64,000 nt of DNA from Tsuneonella suprasediminis (GCF_003605755.1 NZ_RAHJ01000014.1:310001-374000); one strand, 5' to 3'; counted from the first letter of the stretch, positions 26,555 to 35,514 are shown. Numbers and translations: made by a program. The notes: generated by a model from the letters alone, not told the origin.

Positions 26555-27064
26555 ATGACCGACCGTAAAACTCTCCAGCTTCGCACTCCGTCCGAAACGG
26601 CGGACACCCCCGCGCTCAAGAAAAAGGGGCGCGGCTGGGAAATTTCCGAAAAGCGGCTCGACGCTCTGCACGAACGCGCGCGCGATATGCGCCGTCATTC
26701 AACAGAGGCGCACAAGGTGCTGGCAGAGCGCTTCGCCAAGGCCGATCTGGGCCGATACAAGTTCACCCGCCATGCGGTCGTCGGCAGCGCGATCGTCGAT
26801 TTCAACTGCCACCTCCTTGGCATGGCGATCGCCATTGACGAAGACGGCGCAGACGAAGCGCTGGCGAAGCGCCGCGACAAGAGTCTGGAAGCGGTCGGCA
26901 TCCGGGTGATGCGGATCAAGGCGCGCGACATTATCGATAATATCGACGATGTGCTGGCGCGCATCACTGCCGGAATGCGAATGCGTATTGCCGACAAACA
27001 GGACGCGCGCCGCGCCCATCGCGTCAATTCCGCCCCTCGGCGGCCACGGCGGGACGACGCATGA
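26555..27064 (+). CDS. DUF559 domain protein (Vsr-like nuclease fold)
   Basis: This 169-residue protein has a DUF559 domain of the restriction-endonuclease-like superfamily related to very-short-patch repair nuclease. Visible segments are LHERARDMRRHSTEAHKVLAE, FTRHAVVGSAIVDFNCHL with a possible acidic active-site Asp, and a basic C-terminal tail rich in arginine (RRPRRDDA). The usual YxxDF-type core is recognisable but somewhat divergent. It lies inside the SUF operon between sufB and sufC, with close spacing and an ATGA overlap to the next gene. A link to Fe-S assembly is unknown, and it may simply be co-transcribed. Confidence 0.75.
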   Translation: MTDRKTLQLRTPSETADTPALKKKGRGWEISEKRLDALHERARDMRRHSTEAHKVLAERFAKADLGRYKFTRHAVVGSAIVDFNCHLLGMAIAIDEDGADEALAKRRDKSLEAVGIRVMRIKARDIIDNIDDVLARITAGMRMRIADKQDARRAHRVNSAPRRPRRDDA

Positions 27065-27456
27065 CAACTTCCACCGCGCATGTTTTTGCAATCGCAGCGA
27101 TTGCCGCGATGGCGATGCTGGCGCCGGTTGCCCCTGCCCGAGCCGCGCCTGAGCAACTGACCACGGCGCAGGCGATCAAGCGGCTCGACGCATGTCTGAC
27201 GAGCGGAGCGCCCGCCGCGCCGCGCAGCAGCCTTCAGGCGGCGGTGATCGCATTGCGCACTCTATGCCGCTCCCAAATCGATCGCGTGCTGGATCATCGC
27301 TATGCCGAAATCGACGCCGCTTACGGTCTTCCGGGCGCGAAATTGACGCAAAGCCAGCAGGCTGATCGGACAGAACGTCGCGATGCGGCCCGGAAATTGC
27401 TCGACCGCGAAATCGCCGTGGCGGTTTCGCGTTACACCCAACTCCTCCCGAACTGA
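27061..27456 (+). CDS. Small secreted protein of unknown function
   Basis: The 131-residue product starts with a clear Sec signal peptide (hydrophobic residues about 8-24, ending APARA) followed by a helical, charged mature part of roughly 100 residues with two cysteines. I do not recognise the family. The start overlaps the DUF559 stop as ATGA, and sufC follows after 19 bases, so it is transcribed with the SUF genes although its product should act outside the cytoplasm. Confidence 0.65.
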   Translation: MTTSTAHVFAIAAIAAMAMLAPVAPARAAPEQLTTAQAIKRLDACLTSGAPAAPRSSLQAAVIALRTLCRSQIDRVLDHRYAEIDAAYGLPGAKLTQSQQADRTERRDAARKLLDREIAVAVSRYTQLLPN

Positions 27457-27475
27457 CCCGGATCGACCAGATAAT

Positions 27476-28219
27476 ATGCTGATAATCGATAGTCTTCACG
27501 CCGAAATCGACGGCAAGAAAATCCTCAACGGCCTTTCGTTGACTGTGAACGCAGGCGAAGTCCATGCGATCATGGGGCCGAATGGCGCTGGCAAATCCAC
27601 GCTGGCCTATGTGCTCGGTGGCCGTCCGGGGTATGAAGTGACCGGGGGATCGGTCACATTTGCCGGGCAGGATCTGCTCGCGATGGAGCCGCACGAGCGC
27701 GCCGCGGTCGGCCTGTTTCTCGGCTTCCAGTATCCGGTGGAGATTCCGGGTGTTTCCAACGTCCAGTTCCTGCGCGAAGCGCTCAATGCCCAGCGCATTC
27801 AGCGAGGGGAAGAACCGCTGACCGGCGGCGAATTCCTTAAACTGGCGAAAGAGAAAGCCGCTCTGCTGCGGATGGATATGGAGATGCTCAAGCGGCAAGT
27901 GAACGTGGGCTTCTCCGGCGGGGAGAAGAAGCGGGCGGAAATGGTTCAGATGGGCATTCTCAACCCGTCGCTGGCGATCCTTGATGAAACAGACTCCGGG
28001 CTCGATATCGATGCATTGCGGGTAGTAGGCGAAGGGATCAATGCGATCATGCGCGCACCGGACAAGGCCGTGGTGCTGATCACCCATTACCAGCGCCTGC
28101 TCGACTACGTGAAACCCGATCAAGTCCACATCCTCGCCAAAGGGCGCATCGTCAAAAGCGGCGGTCCTGAACTGGCGCTGGAACTGGAGCGTGAGGGGTA
28201 TGACGAGGTAATGGCATGA
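27476..28219 (+). CDS. sufC: Fe-S cluster assembly ATPase SufC
   Basis: This 247-residue ABC-type ATPase powers the SufBCD scaffold. It contains Walker A GPNGAGKST, the Q-loop segment GFQYPVEIPGVSN, signature FSGGEKKR, Walker B LAILDETDSGLD and the H-loop ITHYQRLL. I use ATG 27476, which gives the standard N-terminus MLIIDSLHAEIDGKKIL. The stop overlaps the start of the next small gene as ATGA. Confidence 0.96.
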   Translation: MLIIDSLHAEIDGKKILNGLSLTVNAGEVHAIMGPNGAGKSTLAYVLGGRPGYEVTGGSVTFAGQDLLAMEPHERAAVGLFLGFQYPVEIPGVSNVQFLREALNAQRIQRGEEPLTGGEFLKLAKEKAALLRMDMEMLKRQVNVGFSGGEKKRAEMVQMGILNPSLAILDETDSGLDIDALRVVGEGINAIMRAPDKAVVLITHYQRLLDYVKPDQVHILAKGRIVKSGGPELALELEREGYDEVMA

Positions 28220-28632
28220 TGCGCCTCACAACACTTCTGTCCTTCACCGCTCTGATTGCAGCGAGCACTACACCCACTCAGGCGGCCCCGCAGCAACGCG
28301 AAGTGCCGCCTGCCGTGGCCAAGCAGGTGCCGATCATTGCGGGCAAGCTGCGTAACTGGCGTGGGGTGTGGGGCGCTGTCGATGGCAAGCTGGCCTGCAA
28401 GACGGTGAAATCGACCGGCGATAAAGACATCGACATGATCGGCTGCGCTGCGCTCGTCGCCTGTATCAAGCCGCATTACAAACAGCTCAAGACAATCGCC
28501 GACAGCAAAGCGAGCGAAGCCGACAAGAAACGCCGTATCTCGGGCAAACTCAAGACGCTCGACCCATGCCTGCACGAACATCGCGGCAATGGCATCGCGG
28601 CGCTGGCTGTGGCGCGGGGGACAGGGAAGTGA
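28216..28632 (+). CDS. Small secreted protein of unknown function
   Basis: The product has 138 residues with a signal peptide (MMRLTTLLSFTALIAASTTP, cleaved near TQAA) and four cysteines in the mature part (LACKT, IGCAALVACI, LDPCLHE), which could form disulfides in the periplasm. It is basic and helical. I do not recognise the family. It overlaps sufC and sufD starts and stops, so it is co-translated with the SUF genes. It differs from the other small secreted protein of this operon and is not an obvious duplicate. Confidence 0.65.
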   Translation: MMRLTTLLSFTALIAASTTPTQAAPQQREVPPAVAKQVPIIAGKLRNWRGVWGAVDGKLACKTVKSTGDKDIDMIGCAALVACIKPHYKQLKTIADSKASEADKKRRISGKLKTLDPCLHEHRGNGIAALAVARGTGK

Positions 28633-29387
28633 CCTTGATTGCACGTCCGACCAATCGTGAAGAGGACTGGCGGTATTCCGATGCCGCATTCCTTTCGACC
28701 GCACCTATCGAAACCTTTGACGACTGGCGCTCCGTCACGGTCAAACCGGGCGCTGTGCTGCGCGAAACCGTGCAGGCCGGCGATGCCGCGCCATCGGCCG
28801 TGACGCGGTGCCGCGTGCATGTCGGCGCCGGCGGGCGATACGAGCATTTCGCCACTATCGTCAGCGGCCCCTATCGCCGGATCGAGCTGGAGGTGACGCT
28901 GGACGAAGGCGCGCATTTCGAATTCGGCGGAGTAACGCTGGGCGGCGAAAGCAATGTGCAGGAATTCGTGACCCGCGTGATTCACGCTCAACCCGGTGCG
29001 ACCAGCAATCAGGTGGTGCGCGCGGTGCAGTGGGGCCAGTCGACCGGCAATTTCCTTGGCCGTATCGAAGTCGTGCGCGACGCGCAGAAGACTGATGCGG
29101 CGCAGAACTTCCGCGCGATCCTGCTGGAAAAGGGGGCGAGCGCCAACACCAAGCCGGAACTCGAAATCTTCGCTGACGATGTGAAATGCGCGCACGGTGC
29201 AGCGATCGGTGCGCTCGATCAGACGGCTGCATTCTACATGGCCGCACGCGGCTTGCCGCCGGAAAAGGCGCGGGCCTTGCTGGTACGGGCGTTCATCGCT
29301 GATGCCTTCGCCGCCATCGACGATGAAACACAGCGCGAAACCATGCTGGAAGATGCGCTGGCGCATCTGGACGAGAGCGCGTTATGA
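28629..29387 (+). CDS. sufD: Fe-S cluster assembly protein SufD (short form)
   Basis: This 252-residue protein is the SufD partner of SufB. It has TNREEDWRYSD near the N-terminus and the conserved core ENKPELEIFADDVKCAHGAA-type segment, here TKPELEIFADDVKCAHGAAI, followed by ARGLPPEKARALLVRAF. It is shorter than the roughly 420-residue enterobacterial SufD because the N-terminal helical domain is mostly absent. The start is a GTG that overlaps the previous stop (GTGA); a longer upstream frame overlaps the neighbour gene. Confidence 0.92.
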   Translation: MTLIARPTNREEDWRYSDAAFLSTAPIETFDDWRSVTVKPGAVLRETVQAGDAAPSAVTRCRVHVGAGGRYEHFATIVSGPYRRIELEVTLDEGAHFEFGGVTLGGESNVQEFVTRVIHAQPGATSNQVVRAVQWGQSTGNFLGRIEVVRDAQKTDAAQNFRAILLEKGASANTKPELEIFADDVKCAHGAAIGALDQTAAFYMAARGLPPEKARALLVRAFIADAFAAIDDETQRETMLEDALAHLDESAL

Positions 29388-30571
29388 CCGACACAGCAAC
29401 GCTTTCGCGCAAAGCTGAATTTCCCGGCTTGCTGAGCGATACCGGGAAGGTGTGGCACTATCTCGATACGGCCGCGACAGCGCAGAAACCGCGGACAGTG
29501 ATCGATGCCTGCAGCCGCGCGATGGGCGCGGATTATGCCACTGTGCATCGCGGGGTCTATTCGCGCAGCGCGGATATGACGCTGGCCTATGAAGCAGCGC
29601 GGCGGCGGGTGGCGGCCTTTATCGGCGCGGTGGAGGCGGAAATCGTTTTCACCCGCGGTGCGACCGAAGCGATCAATCTGGTGGCATATTCCTATCCGAA
29701 CAAAGGGCGCGTTCTGCTCAGCCAGCTGGAACACCATTCCAATATCGTGCCCTGGCAACTGGCCGGGTGGCAAGTCGATGTCTGCCCGTTGACCGAAGAT
29801 GGACGGATCGATCTGGATGCAGCGGAGGCGATGCTGACCCCGGATCACACGATGGTGGCATTCGCGCATGTGTCGAACGTGCTCGGCTCTACCCTCGATG
29901 CCGCGCGGGCGGCCCGGCTGGCGCATTCGGTGGGGGCGAAGCTGTTGCTCGACGGGTGTCAGGCAGTGCCGCGCCTGCCGGTCGATGTCGCGCAGATCGA
30001 TTGTGATTTCTACGCCTTCTCCGGTCACAAGCTTTACGGGCCGACCGGTATCGGTGCGCTTTGGGGGCGCGCGGAACTGCTCGATGCCATGCCCCCGTGG
30101 CAGGGCGGCGGATCGATGATCGATCAGGTTACGTTCGAACGAACGACATATGCCCCACCCCCGCAGCGGTTCGAAGCTGGCACCCCTGCCATTGTCGAGG
30201 CGCTCGGTCTGGCGGCAGCCTGCGATTATGTCGCGGATATCGGACTGGACGCGATCCACGCGCACGAAGCGGCACTGGTCGCCCGTTTGCGCGATGCACT
30301 GCAACCGATGAATGACGTGACGGTATTCGGCCCGGAAGACAGCGCCGGAATCGTCAGTTTCGCGATGCAAGGCGTCCATCCACACGATCTGGGCACCATT
30401 CTCGATGAAGAGGGCGTGGCGATCCGTGCCGGGCACCATTGCGCGCAACCTCTGATGGCGCATCTGGGTGTGCCGGCAACTGCGCGCGCCAGTTTCGGAC
30501 TCTACAGCGATGAAAGCGATATCGATGCGCTCGTGAAAGGGGTCGAGCGCACGCGGAGGATTTTCGGATGA
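29384..30571 (+). CDS. sufS: Cysteine desulfurase SufS
   Basis: This 395-residue PLP enzyme is a class II cysteine desulfurase that supplies sulfur for cluster assembly. Key residues are visible in YLDTAATAQKP, VHRGVYSRSADMT, FSGHKLYGPTG (PLP lysine) and RAGHHCAQPLM (catalytic cysteine). Start and stop overlap both neighbours by four bases. No SufE gene is seen in the operon, so its sulfur acceptor may be encoded elsewhere. Confidence 0.95.
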   Translation: MTDTATLSRKAEFPGLLSDTGKVWHYLDTAATAQKPRTVIDACSRAMGADYATVHRGVYSRSADMTLAYEAARRRVAAFIGAVEAEIVFTRGATEAINLVAYSYPNKGRVLLSQLEHHSNIVPWQLAGWQVDVCPLTEDGRIDLDAAEAMLTPDHTMVAFAHVSNVLGSTLDAARAARLAHSVGAKLLLDGCQAVPRLPVDVAQIDCDFYAFSGHKLYGPTGIGALWGRAELLDAMPPWQGGGSMIDQVTFERTTYAPPPQRFEAGTPAIVEALGLAAACDYVADIGLDAIHAHEAALVARLRDALQPMNDVTVFGPEDSAGIVSFAMQGVHPHDLGTILDEEGVAIRAGHHCAQPLMAHLGVPATARASFGLYSDESDIDALVKGVERTRRIFG

Positions 30572-31047
30572 ACGAAGAACGCAATATCTCGGTCGAAGAA
30601 GTCGACGCTGTCGATAAACCGCGCCGTGCCAGTGTGGACGACGCACAGCAGGAAACCGCGGCGGAGAAGCTGGAGCGCAAGCGCGATTATCTAGAAGGAT
30701 TCCTCGCGCAGAAGCCGCAGCCGACCCATGCGGGGGAGCCGGGCGGTGCAGTGTATGAATCGATCATCGATGCGCTGAAAGAGATTTATGACCCGGAAAT
30801 CCCGGTCAATATCTACGATCTCGGTCTGATTTACGCGGTTGAAGTGACCGACGATGGCGATGCCAAAGTCACTATGACGCTGACGACTCCGCATTGCCCG
30901 GTAGCCGAATCGATGCCTGGTGAAGTGGAGTTGCGTGTCGCCACCGTACCCGGAGTACGCGATGCCGAAGTGGCGCTGGTGTGGGATCCGCCGTGGGGGC
31001 CGGATAAAATGACTGACGAGGCCCGGCTCGAACTGGGCATGTTGTGA
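30568..31047 (+). CDS. SUF-associated DUF59/MIP18-family protein (SufT-like)
   Basis: The 159-residue protein has a DUF59 domain in its C-terminal two thirds: IYDPEIPVNIYDLGLIY, TLTTPHCPV with the conserved cysteine, and VWDPPWGPDKM. The first 65 residues are a charged, probably disordered or helical extension. Proteins of this type in SUF operons are linked to cluster maturation or delivery. Overlaps with both neighbours show translational coupling. Confidence 0.9.
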   Translation: MNEERNISVEEVDAVDKPRRASVDDAQQETAAEKLERKRDYLEGFLAQKPQPTHAGEPGGAVYESIIDALKEIYDPEIPVNIYDLGLIYAVEVTDDGDAKVTMTLTTPHCPVAESMPGEVELRVATVPGVRDAEVALVWDPPWGPDKMTDEARLELGML

Positions 31048-31547
31048 CCGCCTCCGTCATTCCCGAACTGGCAATTGCTATCGCCAACTATCGCGATTCG
31101 GCGGATGCGGCAGCTATTGTTGCGCTGCTCGATACCTATGCCCGCGATCCGATGGGCGGTGGCACGCCGCTGTCCGACGATGTCCGTGACCGGCTGGTTC
31201 CTGCGCTGGTTGATCAACCCGGCGCATTCACACTGATCGCGCGGGTAGCGGGCGAGCCTGTCGGGCTGGCCAATTGTTTCACCGGCTTTTCGACTTTCGC
31301 TGCGCGTCCGCTGGTCAATATTCACGATATTACGGTTCTGCCGCAATATCGTGGCAAAGGCGTGGGCCGTGCGCTCCTTAACGCTGTCGCGCAGGAGGCT
31401 CAGGCGCGTGGTGCGTGCAAGATCACGCTGGAGGTGCTGTCGGGTAACGAACCTGCCATCGCAGCATACCGGCAGGCCGGATTTGTGCAGTATGGACTTG
31501 ACCCGGCAATGGGCACTGCCCAGTTCTGGGAGAGGAAACTACCATGA
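31044..31547 (+). CDS. GNAT-family N-acetyltransferase
   Basis: This 167-residue GCN5-related acetyltransferase has the acetyl-CoA-binding motif VLPQYRGKGVGRALL and the C-terminal GNEPAIAAYRQAGF. It begins with GTG overlapping the preceding stop (GTGA) and overlaps the SufA start as ATGA. It is therefore embedded in the SUF operon. Its substrate is unknown, and I see no direct link to Fe-S assembly beyond co-transcription. Confidence 0.88.
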   Translation: MTASVIPELAIAIANYRDSADAAAIVALLDTYARDPMGGGTPLSDDVRDRLVPALVDQPGAFTLIARVAGEPVGLANCFTGFSTFAARPLVNIHDITVLPQYRGKGVGRALLNAVAQEAQARGACKITLEVLSGNEPAIAAYRQAGFVQYGLDPAMGTAQFWERKLP

Positions 31548-31906
31548 CCGACACCGTTACAACCCTTCGCCAGCGCCCCGCTGCCGTTACGCTCACCCCT
31601 GCTGCGGAAGCGCGGGTGGCGGATCTGATGGCCAAGGCGCCGACCGATGCCATTGGCGTGAAGCTGTCGACACCCCGGCGGGGTTGCTCCGGGCTGGCCT
31701 ATTCCGTCGATTATGTGATCGAAGAGACTGCGTTCGATGAAAAGATCGAAACGCCCGGAGGCACCTTTTATATCGACGGGGCCAGTGTGCTCTATCTGAT
31801 CGGTAGCACGATGGATTGGGTGGAGGACGATTTCACCGCCGGTTTCGTGTTCGAAAATCCTAATGCCAAGGGCGCGTGCGGCTGCGGCGAAAGCTTTATG
31901 GTCTGA
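31544..31906 (+). CDS. sufA: Iron-sulfur carrier protein SufA/IscA type
   Basis: This 120-residue A-type carrier has the three conserved cysteines, one in RRGCSGLAYSVDY and two in the C-terminal GACGCGESF. It would accept clusters from SufBCD and pass them to apoproteins. It is the last gene of the SUF operon and is followed by two stem-loops at the convergent junction. Confidence 0.93.
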   Translation: MTDTVTTLRQRPAAVTLTPAAEARVADLMAKAPTDAIGVKLSTPRRGCSGLAYSVDYVIEETAFDEKIETPGGTFYIDGASVLYLIGSTMDWVEDDFTAGFVFENPNAKGACGCGESFMV

Positions 31907-31911
31907 CGGCG

Positions 31912-31955
31912 CTTCGCATTGCATGCGGAGCATTCGCTTTGGCCGTAGTTCGGCC
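31912..31955. terminator. Two stem-loops at the convergent end of the SUF operon
   Basis: CTTCGCAT/ATGCGGAG and the perfect GGCCG-TAGTT-CGGCC hairpin follow the sufA stop, between convergent genes. There is no clear T-tract, so they may act as 3'-end stabilisers or as a weak terminator. Confidence 0.35.
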
Positions 31956-31982
31956 TGAAGCCAGCCTTATCAGTATCAGCGT

Positions 31983-32426
31983 TTAGCGATGTAGCGCTTT
32001 GGCGCAGGCAGCCTTATCGACATCCAGCCCGTCGCTTGCTCGCCGTGCATCGACATATGTCGCGGTCGGTTCCGCGCCGGGACGCAGCGGGTAGAGGTAG
32101 ATGTCGAGCACGCAGGCCTCGCCGCTGAATTGTAACTTGCGCGCGTCGCCTTCCCACACGTCTAGCCGGGGCGTGCCGAAGCTGCGTTCCAGTGCTGCCT
32201 TGTTCTGCCCGATGACCGCTTCCAGCCCTGCGCTGTTCATCACCTTAGGCACACGGAAACCTTCCGCAGCCGGTGGCGGCGGGCGCGTGGCAGGTACGCG
32301 TACTGCTTGCGAAGTGGTTGCGGGGGCGCGAGGCGGCGGATTGGTGCCGACCCGCCCTTGCGGAACTGCAGAGGCGCACCCGGCCAGCAGAATGGCAATG
32401 GAAAGCGGCAGAATCGTGCGGATCAT
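31983..32426 (-). CDS. Small lipoprotein, unknown function
   Basis: The 147-residue precursor begins MIRTILPLSIAILLAGCASA with a clear lipobox (LAGC). A proline-rich linker (residues about 35-55) leads to a compact C-terminal part with two cysteines. The start at 32426 overlaps the stop of the EI24-type gene upstream as ATGA; the longer frame to 32648 is a shadow. I do not recognise a named family. Confidence 0.78.
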   Translation of the reverse strand: MIRTILPLSIAILLAGCASAVPQGRVGTNPPPRAPATTSQAVRVPATRPPPPAAEGFRVPKVMNSAGLEAVIGQNKAALERSFGTPRLDVWEGDARKLQFSGEACVLDIYLYPLRPGAEPTATYVDARRASDGLDVDKAACAKALHR

Positions 32427-33121
32427 GGACGAGCCCTGGTTGTAATCGGTTTGCGTGAATGGATCAGGTGTGCCGTTGCAGCGGCGCCGATCACGGGGGC
32501 CAGAAGATTGGCGAATGGTACCAGCAACATGGCGGCCACGATCCCGCCCAGTGCAAATCGGGTCAAGCCAGACAGCGGCAGGGCGCTCTCTTCCGGCGTC
32601 CGGTGGCGCAACCAGATCATTTCGGTCAGCTCGCGTCCCAGCAGCCATGCGTTGACTGCCCAGAACAGAATAGCCGTGCCAGCCCCGGTCACCAAGAGTA
32701 TCGCCGCGAATGGAAGAGCGACGATGTTTGCGATTACCGCGCGCATAAGTCCACGCAGCGATGCCTTGAGATCTTGCGCGAATGGCAAATTGCGCCGCGT
32801 GGCAAGTGCGGAGGGATAATGCCGCGCCTCTACCGCTTCCACTACTTCATCGGCAAAGAACTGCACCACGGCCAGCGCGACCAGCCGGAACAGCAACCAG
32901 CCGCCAATGATCGTTATCACTATCGCACCCAACGCACTGAGCGATCCGTCGGCCGCCACACCGTAGTGCGCCAGCAGTGCAGCCAGGCCATACCATACCG
33001 CCACGCCCAGCATGGCGAATACCGCCAGCGTGATCGCTATCGATCGGGCCAATACAACAAGAATGGCTCGATCCCCTAACTGGCCGAAAGCAAGGGCAAA
33101 GGCGTGGGGGATGCGGTTCAT
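32423..33121 (-). CDS. EI24/CysZ-like membrane protein
   Basis: This 232-residue inner-membrane protein has about four to five hydrophobic segments (residues about 25-48, 63-90, 128-155, 190-212) and the overall pattern of the EI24 (CysZ-like) family. CysZ itself is linked to sulfate uptake, but sphingomonad members are uncharacterised. It is coupled to the lipoprotein gene downstream. Confidence 0.78.
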   Translation of the reverse strand: MNRIPHAFALAFGQLGDRAILVVLARSIAITLAVFAMLGVAVWYGLAALLAHYGVAADGSLSALGAIVITIIGGWLLFRLVALAVVQFFADEVVEAVEARHYPSALATRRNLPFAQDLKASLRGLMRAVIANIVALPFAAILLVTGAGTAILFWAVNAWLLGRELTEMIWLRHRTPEESALPLSGLTRFALGGIVAAMLLVPFANLLAPVIGAAATAHLIHSRKPITTRARP

Positions 33122-33242
33122 TGCTCCATCATGTCGATGAGTGGGTGATCCAAGTCAATCTTCCACAAACCGCACTTGGCGTGGCGTTCACCAGCCGCTA
33201 GGCGCACCGCACGCAGATCTTCCATCCAGTTTCAGGATTTTC

Positions 33243-34253
33243 ATGACCCAGCCCACGACCGAGCCGCGCTATGACGTGATTGCGATCGGCAATGCCATCG
33301 TCGATGTGATGGCCCCTTGTTCCGAAGACCTGATCGAAGAACTCAATCTCAACAAAGGTGGGATGACGCTGGTCGATGCCGAAGGGGCGGAGCGGTTGTA
33401 TCAGGCGATGGGCCCTGCGCGTGAGATATCGGGTGGTTCGGCGGCGAACACGCTGGCAGGTCTGTCCGCGCTGGGGGCTCAGTGCGCGTTTATCGGGCAA
33501 GTGGCTGACGATCAGCTTGGTGCGGTGTTCGCGCACGATATCCGCGCGGTCGGGATCGATTTTGACACACCGGCACGCACGGGGGAGCCTTCCACGGCGC
33601 GGTGCCTGATTTTCGTGACCCCCGATGCACAGCGGACGATGAACACGTTTCTGGGTGCCAGCCAGTTTCTGCCGCCCGAATCGCTCGATGATGAAGCGGT
33701 GGCTGCTGCCAGTGTGCTCTATCTCGAAGGGTACTTGTGGGATCCCGAAGAACCCCGCGCTGCAATGCGTCGGGCGATAGAGGCGGCACGTGCCGCCGGG
33801 CGCAAGGTTGCCTTTACTCTGAGCGAAGTGTTCGTGATCGAACGGCATGGCGACGATTTTCGCGCGCTGATCGAAGACGGGATGATCGATATCCTGTTTG
33901 CCAATCATCACGAACTGGAAGCACTGACCGGTACGGATGATTTCGAAGCAGGGATCGCGGCGCTCGATGGCAAAGTGCCTACGCTGGTCGTGACCCGCAG
34001 CGCCGATGGAGCAGTGGCGATTTCCGATGGGGTGCGCGCCGAAGTGGCTGCCGAACCGATCGATGCCGTCGTCGATACCACCGGGGCTGGCGATCTGTTT
34101 GCCGCCGGGTTCCTTTATGGCCACGTTAACGGCGAACCGCTGGAAACCTGCCTGCGGCGCGGAGCAATCGCGGCGGCGGAGATCATCAGCCATTATGGCG
34201 CCCGCGCGGAAACCGATCTGGCGCGACTGATGGCAGAAAAGCTCGGCCAATAA
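33243..34253 (+). CDS. Adenosine kinase (PfkB family)
   Basis: The 336-residue PfkB kinase carries GNAIVDVMAPC, the lid region GGSAANTLAGLSALG, and the C-terminal DTTGAGDLFAAGFLYG with the catalytic aspartate and anion hole. It resembles the alphaproteobacterial adenosine kinase-like group, which phosphorylates adenosine to AMP. I use ATG 33243 as the start. Other nucleoside or sugar substrates are possible. A stem-loop follows the stop. Confidence 0.87.
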   Translation: MTQPTTEPRYDVIAIGNAIVDVMAPCSEDLIEELNLNKGGMTLVDAEGAERLYQAMGPAREISGGSAANTLAGLSALGAQCAFIGQVADDQLGAVFAHDIRAVGIDFDTPARTGEPSTARCLIFVTPDAQRTMNTFLGASQFLPPESLDDEAVAAASVLYLEGYLWDPEEPRAAMRRAIEAARAAGRKVAFTLSEVFVIERHGDDFRALIEDGMIDILFANHHELEALTGTDDFEAGIAALDGKVPTLVVTRSADGAVAISDGVRAEVAAEPIDAVVDTTGAGDLFAAGFLYGHVNGEPLETCLRRGAIAAAEIISHYGARAETDLARLMAEKLGQ

Positions 34254-34261
34254 TTTGCCGT

Positions 34262-34298
34262 TTGCCGTTTAGGGCGACGGCGATGCGTGAAACGGCAA
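34262..34298. other. Stem-loop after the adenosine kinase gene
   Basis: TTGCCGTTT and AAACGGCAA are perfect 9-base arms with a 19-base loop. No T-tract follows, so this is a candidate 3'-end structure rather than a standard terminator. A second TTGCCGTT copy lies directly upstream. Confidence 0.35.
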
Positions 34299-34386
34299 CG
34301 TGCGGGCATCCGCCCCGCGCGGCAGGCTTCGACTATTTCTTTAGATTTGTGCGCTATTCCTTCCATTAGGGGAAGGAAGCGCACCG

Positions 34387-35514
34387 TTGTATCACTCAGT
34401 CACGCCTCTCAGTCTTGAAAACGCCTGGCTTGCGGTGCCCGATCGCCTGCGAACAGTCGGTTGGTGGCAACTGGCAAACTGCGCCACGTTGCCGACGCAG
34501 AGCGAGGAGTTCATTTCTGCGCTGGAGCAGACGATGCTCGGCAATGGCAAGATGGAACTGTTCGAAATCACCGCAGATCAAGGCACTCTCGCATGTGTGG
34601 CCATGTGTCGGAAGCCGGGTCCGTTGGGGCGGTGGCATATGCTGGGCGATGAGGAGCTGTTCGAACCATTCGATGCGCTGGTCCGTGATGCCGCAGCGGC
34701 ACAGGCTTTGGCGGAACGGCTGGCAGCAGAGTTCAGACCGATCGAATTCGCCCGTCTGCCGGATAACTCTCCGCTCATTCCAGCTTTGCGTGCGGCGATG
34801 CGTGGGCGAGGGTTGATGCATGTCGGCCCTGCGAAGGCCAGCCCTTACATCGCTCTCGATGAAGGATGGTACGATCCTTTGCTTCGCCTTTCATCCCGCC
34901 GCCGATCCGATTTCCGTCGCGCTCGGAAGCGGGCGGAAGAGGCCGGGGCGGTCGAATTTGTGACCCACCAGCCAACCCCCGGCGAATTCGATGCGCTGTA
35001 CGATCAGGCCGTCGCCGTTGAAGCGCGTAGCTGGAAGCTGGCGGCTGGCAGCGCATTGGCGGCAGATCGGGCTAAGCGGGCATTTTTTCGCCGCTATCTC
35101 ACCGCAGCAAGTGCCAAGGAGCAATGTCGCATTTCGTTCATGCACATCGGTGGCGAAGCAGTGGCCATGCACCTCGCGGTGGTGTGGGACGGGCGATACT
35201 GGCTCTACAAGATTGGTTTCGACGAAGCTTATGCCCGTTGTTCGCCGGGTAACCAGCTTATGCTGCATACGATTGGTGAAGCGGCGCGAGCGGGCCTTTG
35301 CGGCTACGAGATGATGGGTGAAAGCGAGAGCTGGATTTCCGACCTCTGGACAAGCGAGGAACATCCGCGTGTCCGGCTACGGACGTACCCTTATTCCGCT
35401 CAGGGTCTCGCGGCATTGGCCGAAGATGGTGGTCAATGGGTCCACAACCGGGTGCAGAAGAAAGTGCCGAACCGATTGCTCGGCCTTGCACGTCGCCGGA
35501 CCGTGGCGGCGTGA
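34387..35514 (+). CDS. FemAB/BioF2-like GNAT acyltransferase
   Basis: This 375-residue protein has the BioF2-like (FemAB-related) acetyltransferase domain in its C-terminal half: SSRRRSDFRRARKRAEEAG, then MHIGGEAVAMHLAVVWDGRYWLYKIGFDEAY and SPGNQLMLHTIGEA, compared by segment. Members transfer acyl or aminoacyl groups in envelope or exopolysaccharide assembly. The start is TTG 34387 with GGGGAAGG upstream. Its stop overlaps the next gene start as GTGA, so the two form a pair. Confidence 0.78.
   Translation: MYHSVTPLSLENAWLAVPDRLRTVGWWQLANCATLPTQSEEFISALEQTMLGNGKMELFEITADQGTLACVAMCRKPGPLGRWHMLGDEELFEPFDALVRDAAAAQALAERLAAEFRPIEFARLPDNSPLIPALRAAMRGRGLMHVGPAKASPYIALDEGWYDPLLRLSSRRRSDFRRARKRAEEAGAVEFVTHQPTPGEFDALYDQAVAVEARSWKLAAGSALAADRAKRAFFRRYLTAASAKEQCRISFMHIGGEAVAMHLAVVWDGRYWLYKIGFDEAYARCSPGNQLMLHTIGEAARAGLCGYEMMGESESWISDLWTSEEHPRVRLRTYPYSAQGLAALAEDGGQWVHNRVQKKVPNRLLGLARRRTVAA

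Noticed and set aside
29234-30646. 470-codon minus-strand frame
   Set aside because: It is antisense to sufS, which has all cysteine desulfurase motifs.
33198-34250. 350-codon minus-strand frame
   Set aside because: It is antisense to the adenosine kinase gene, with no protein-like features.
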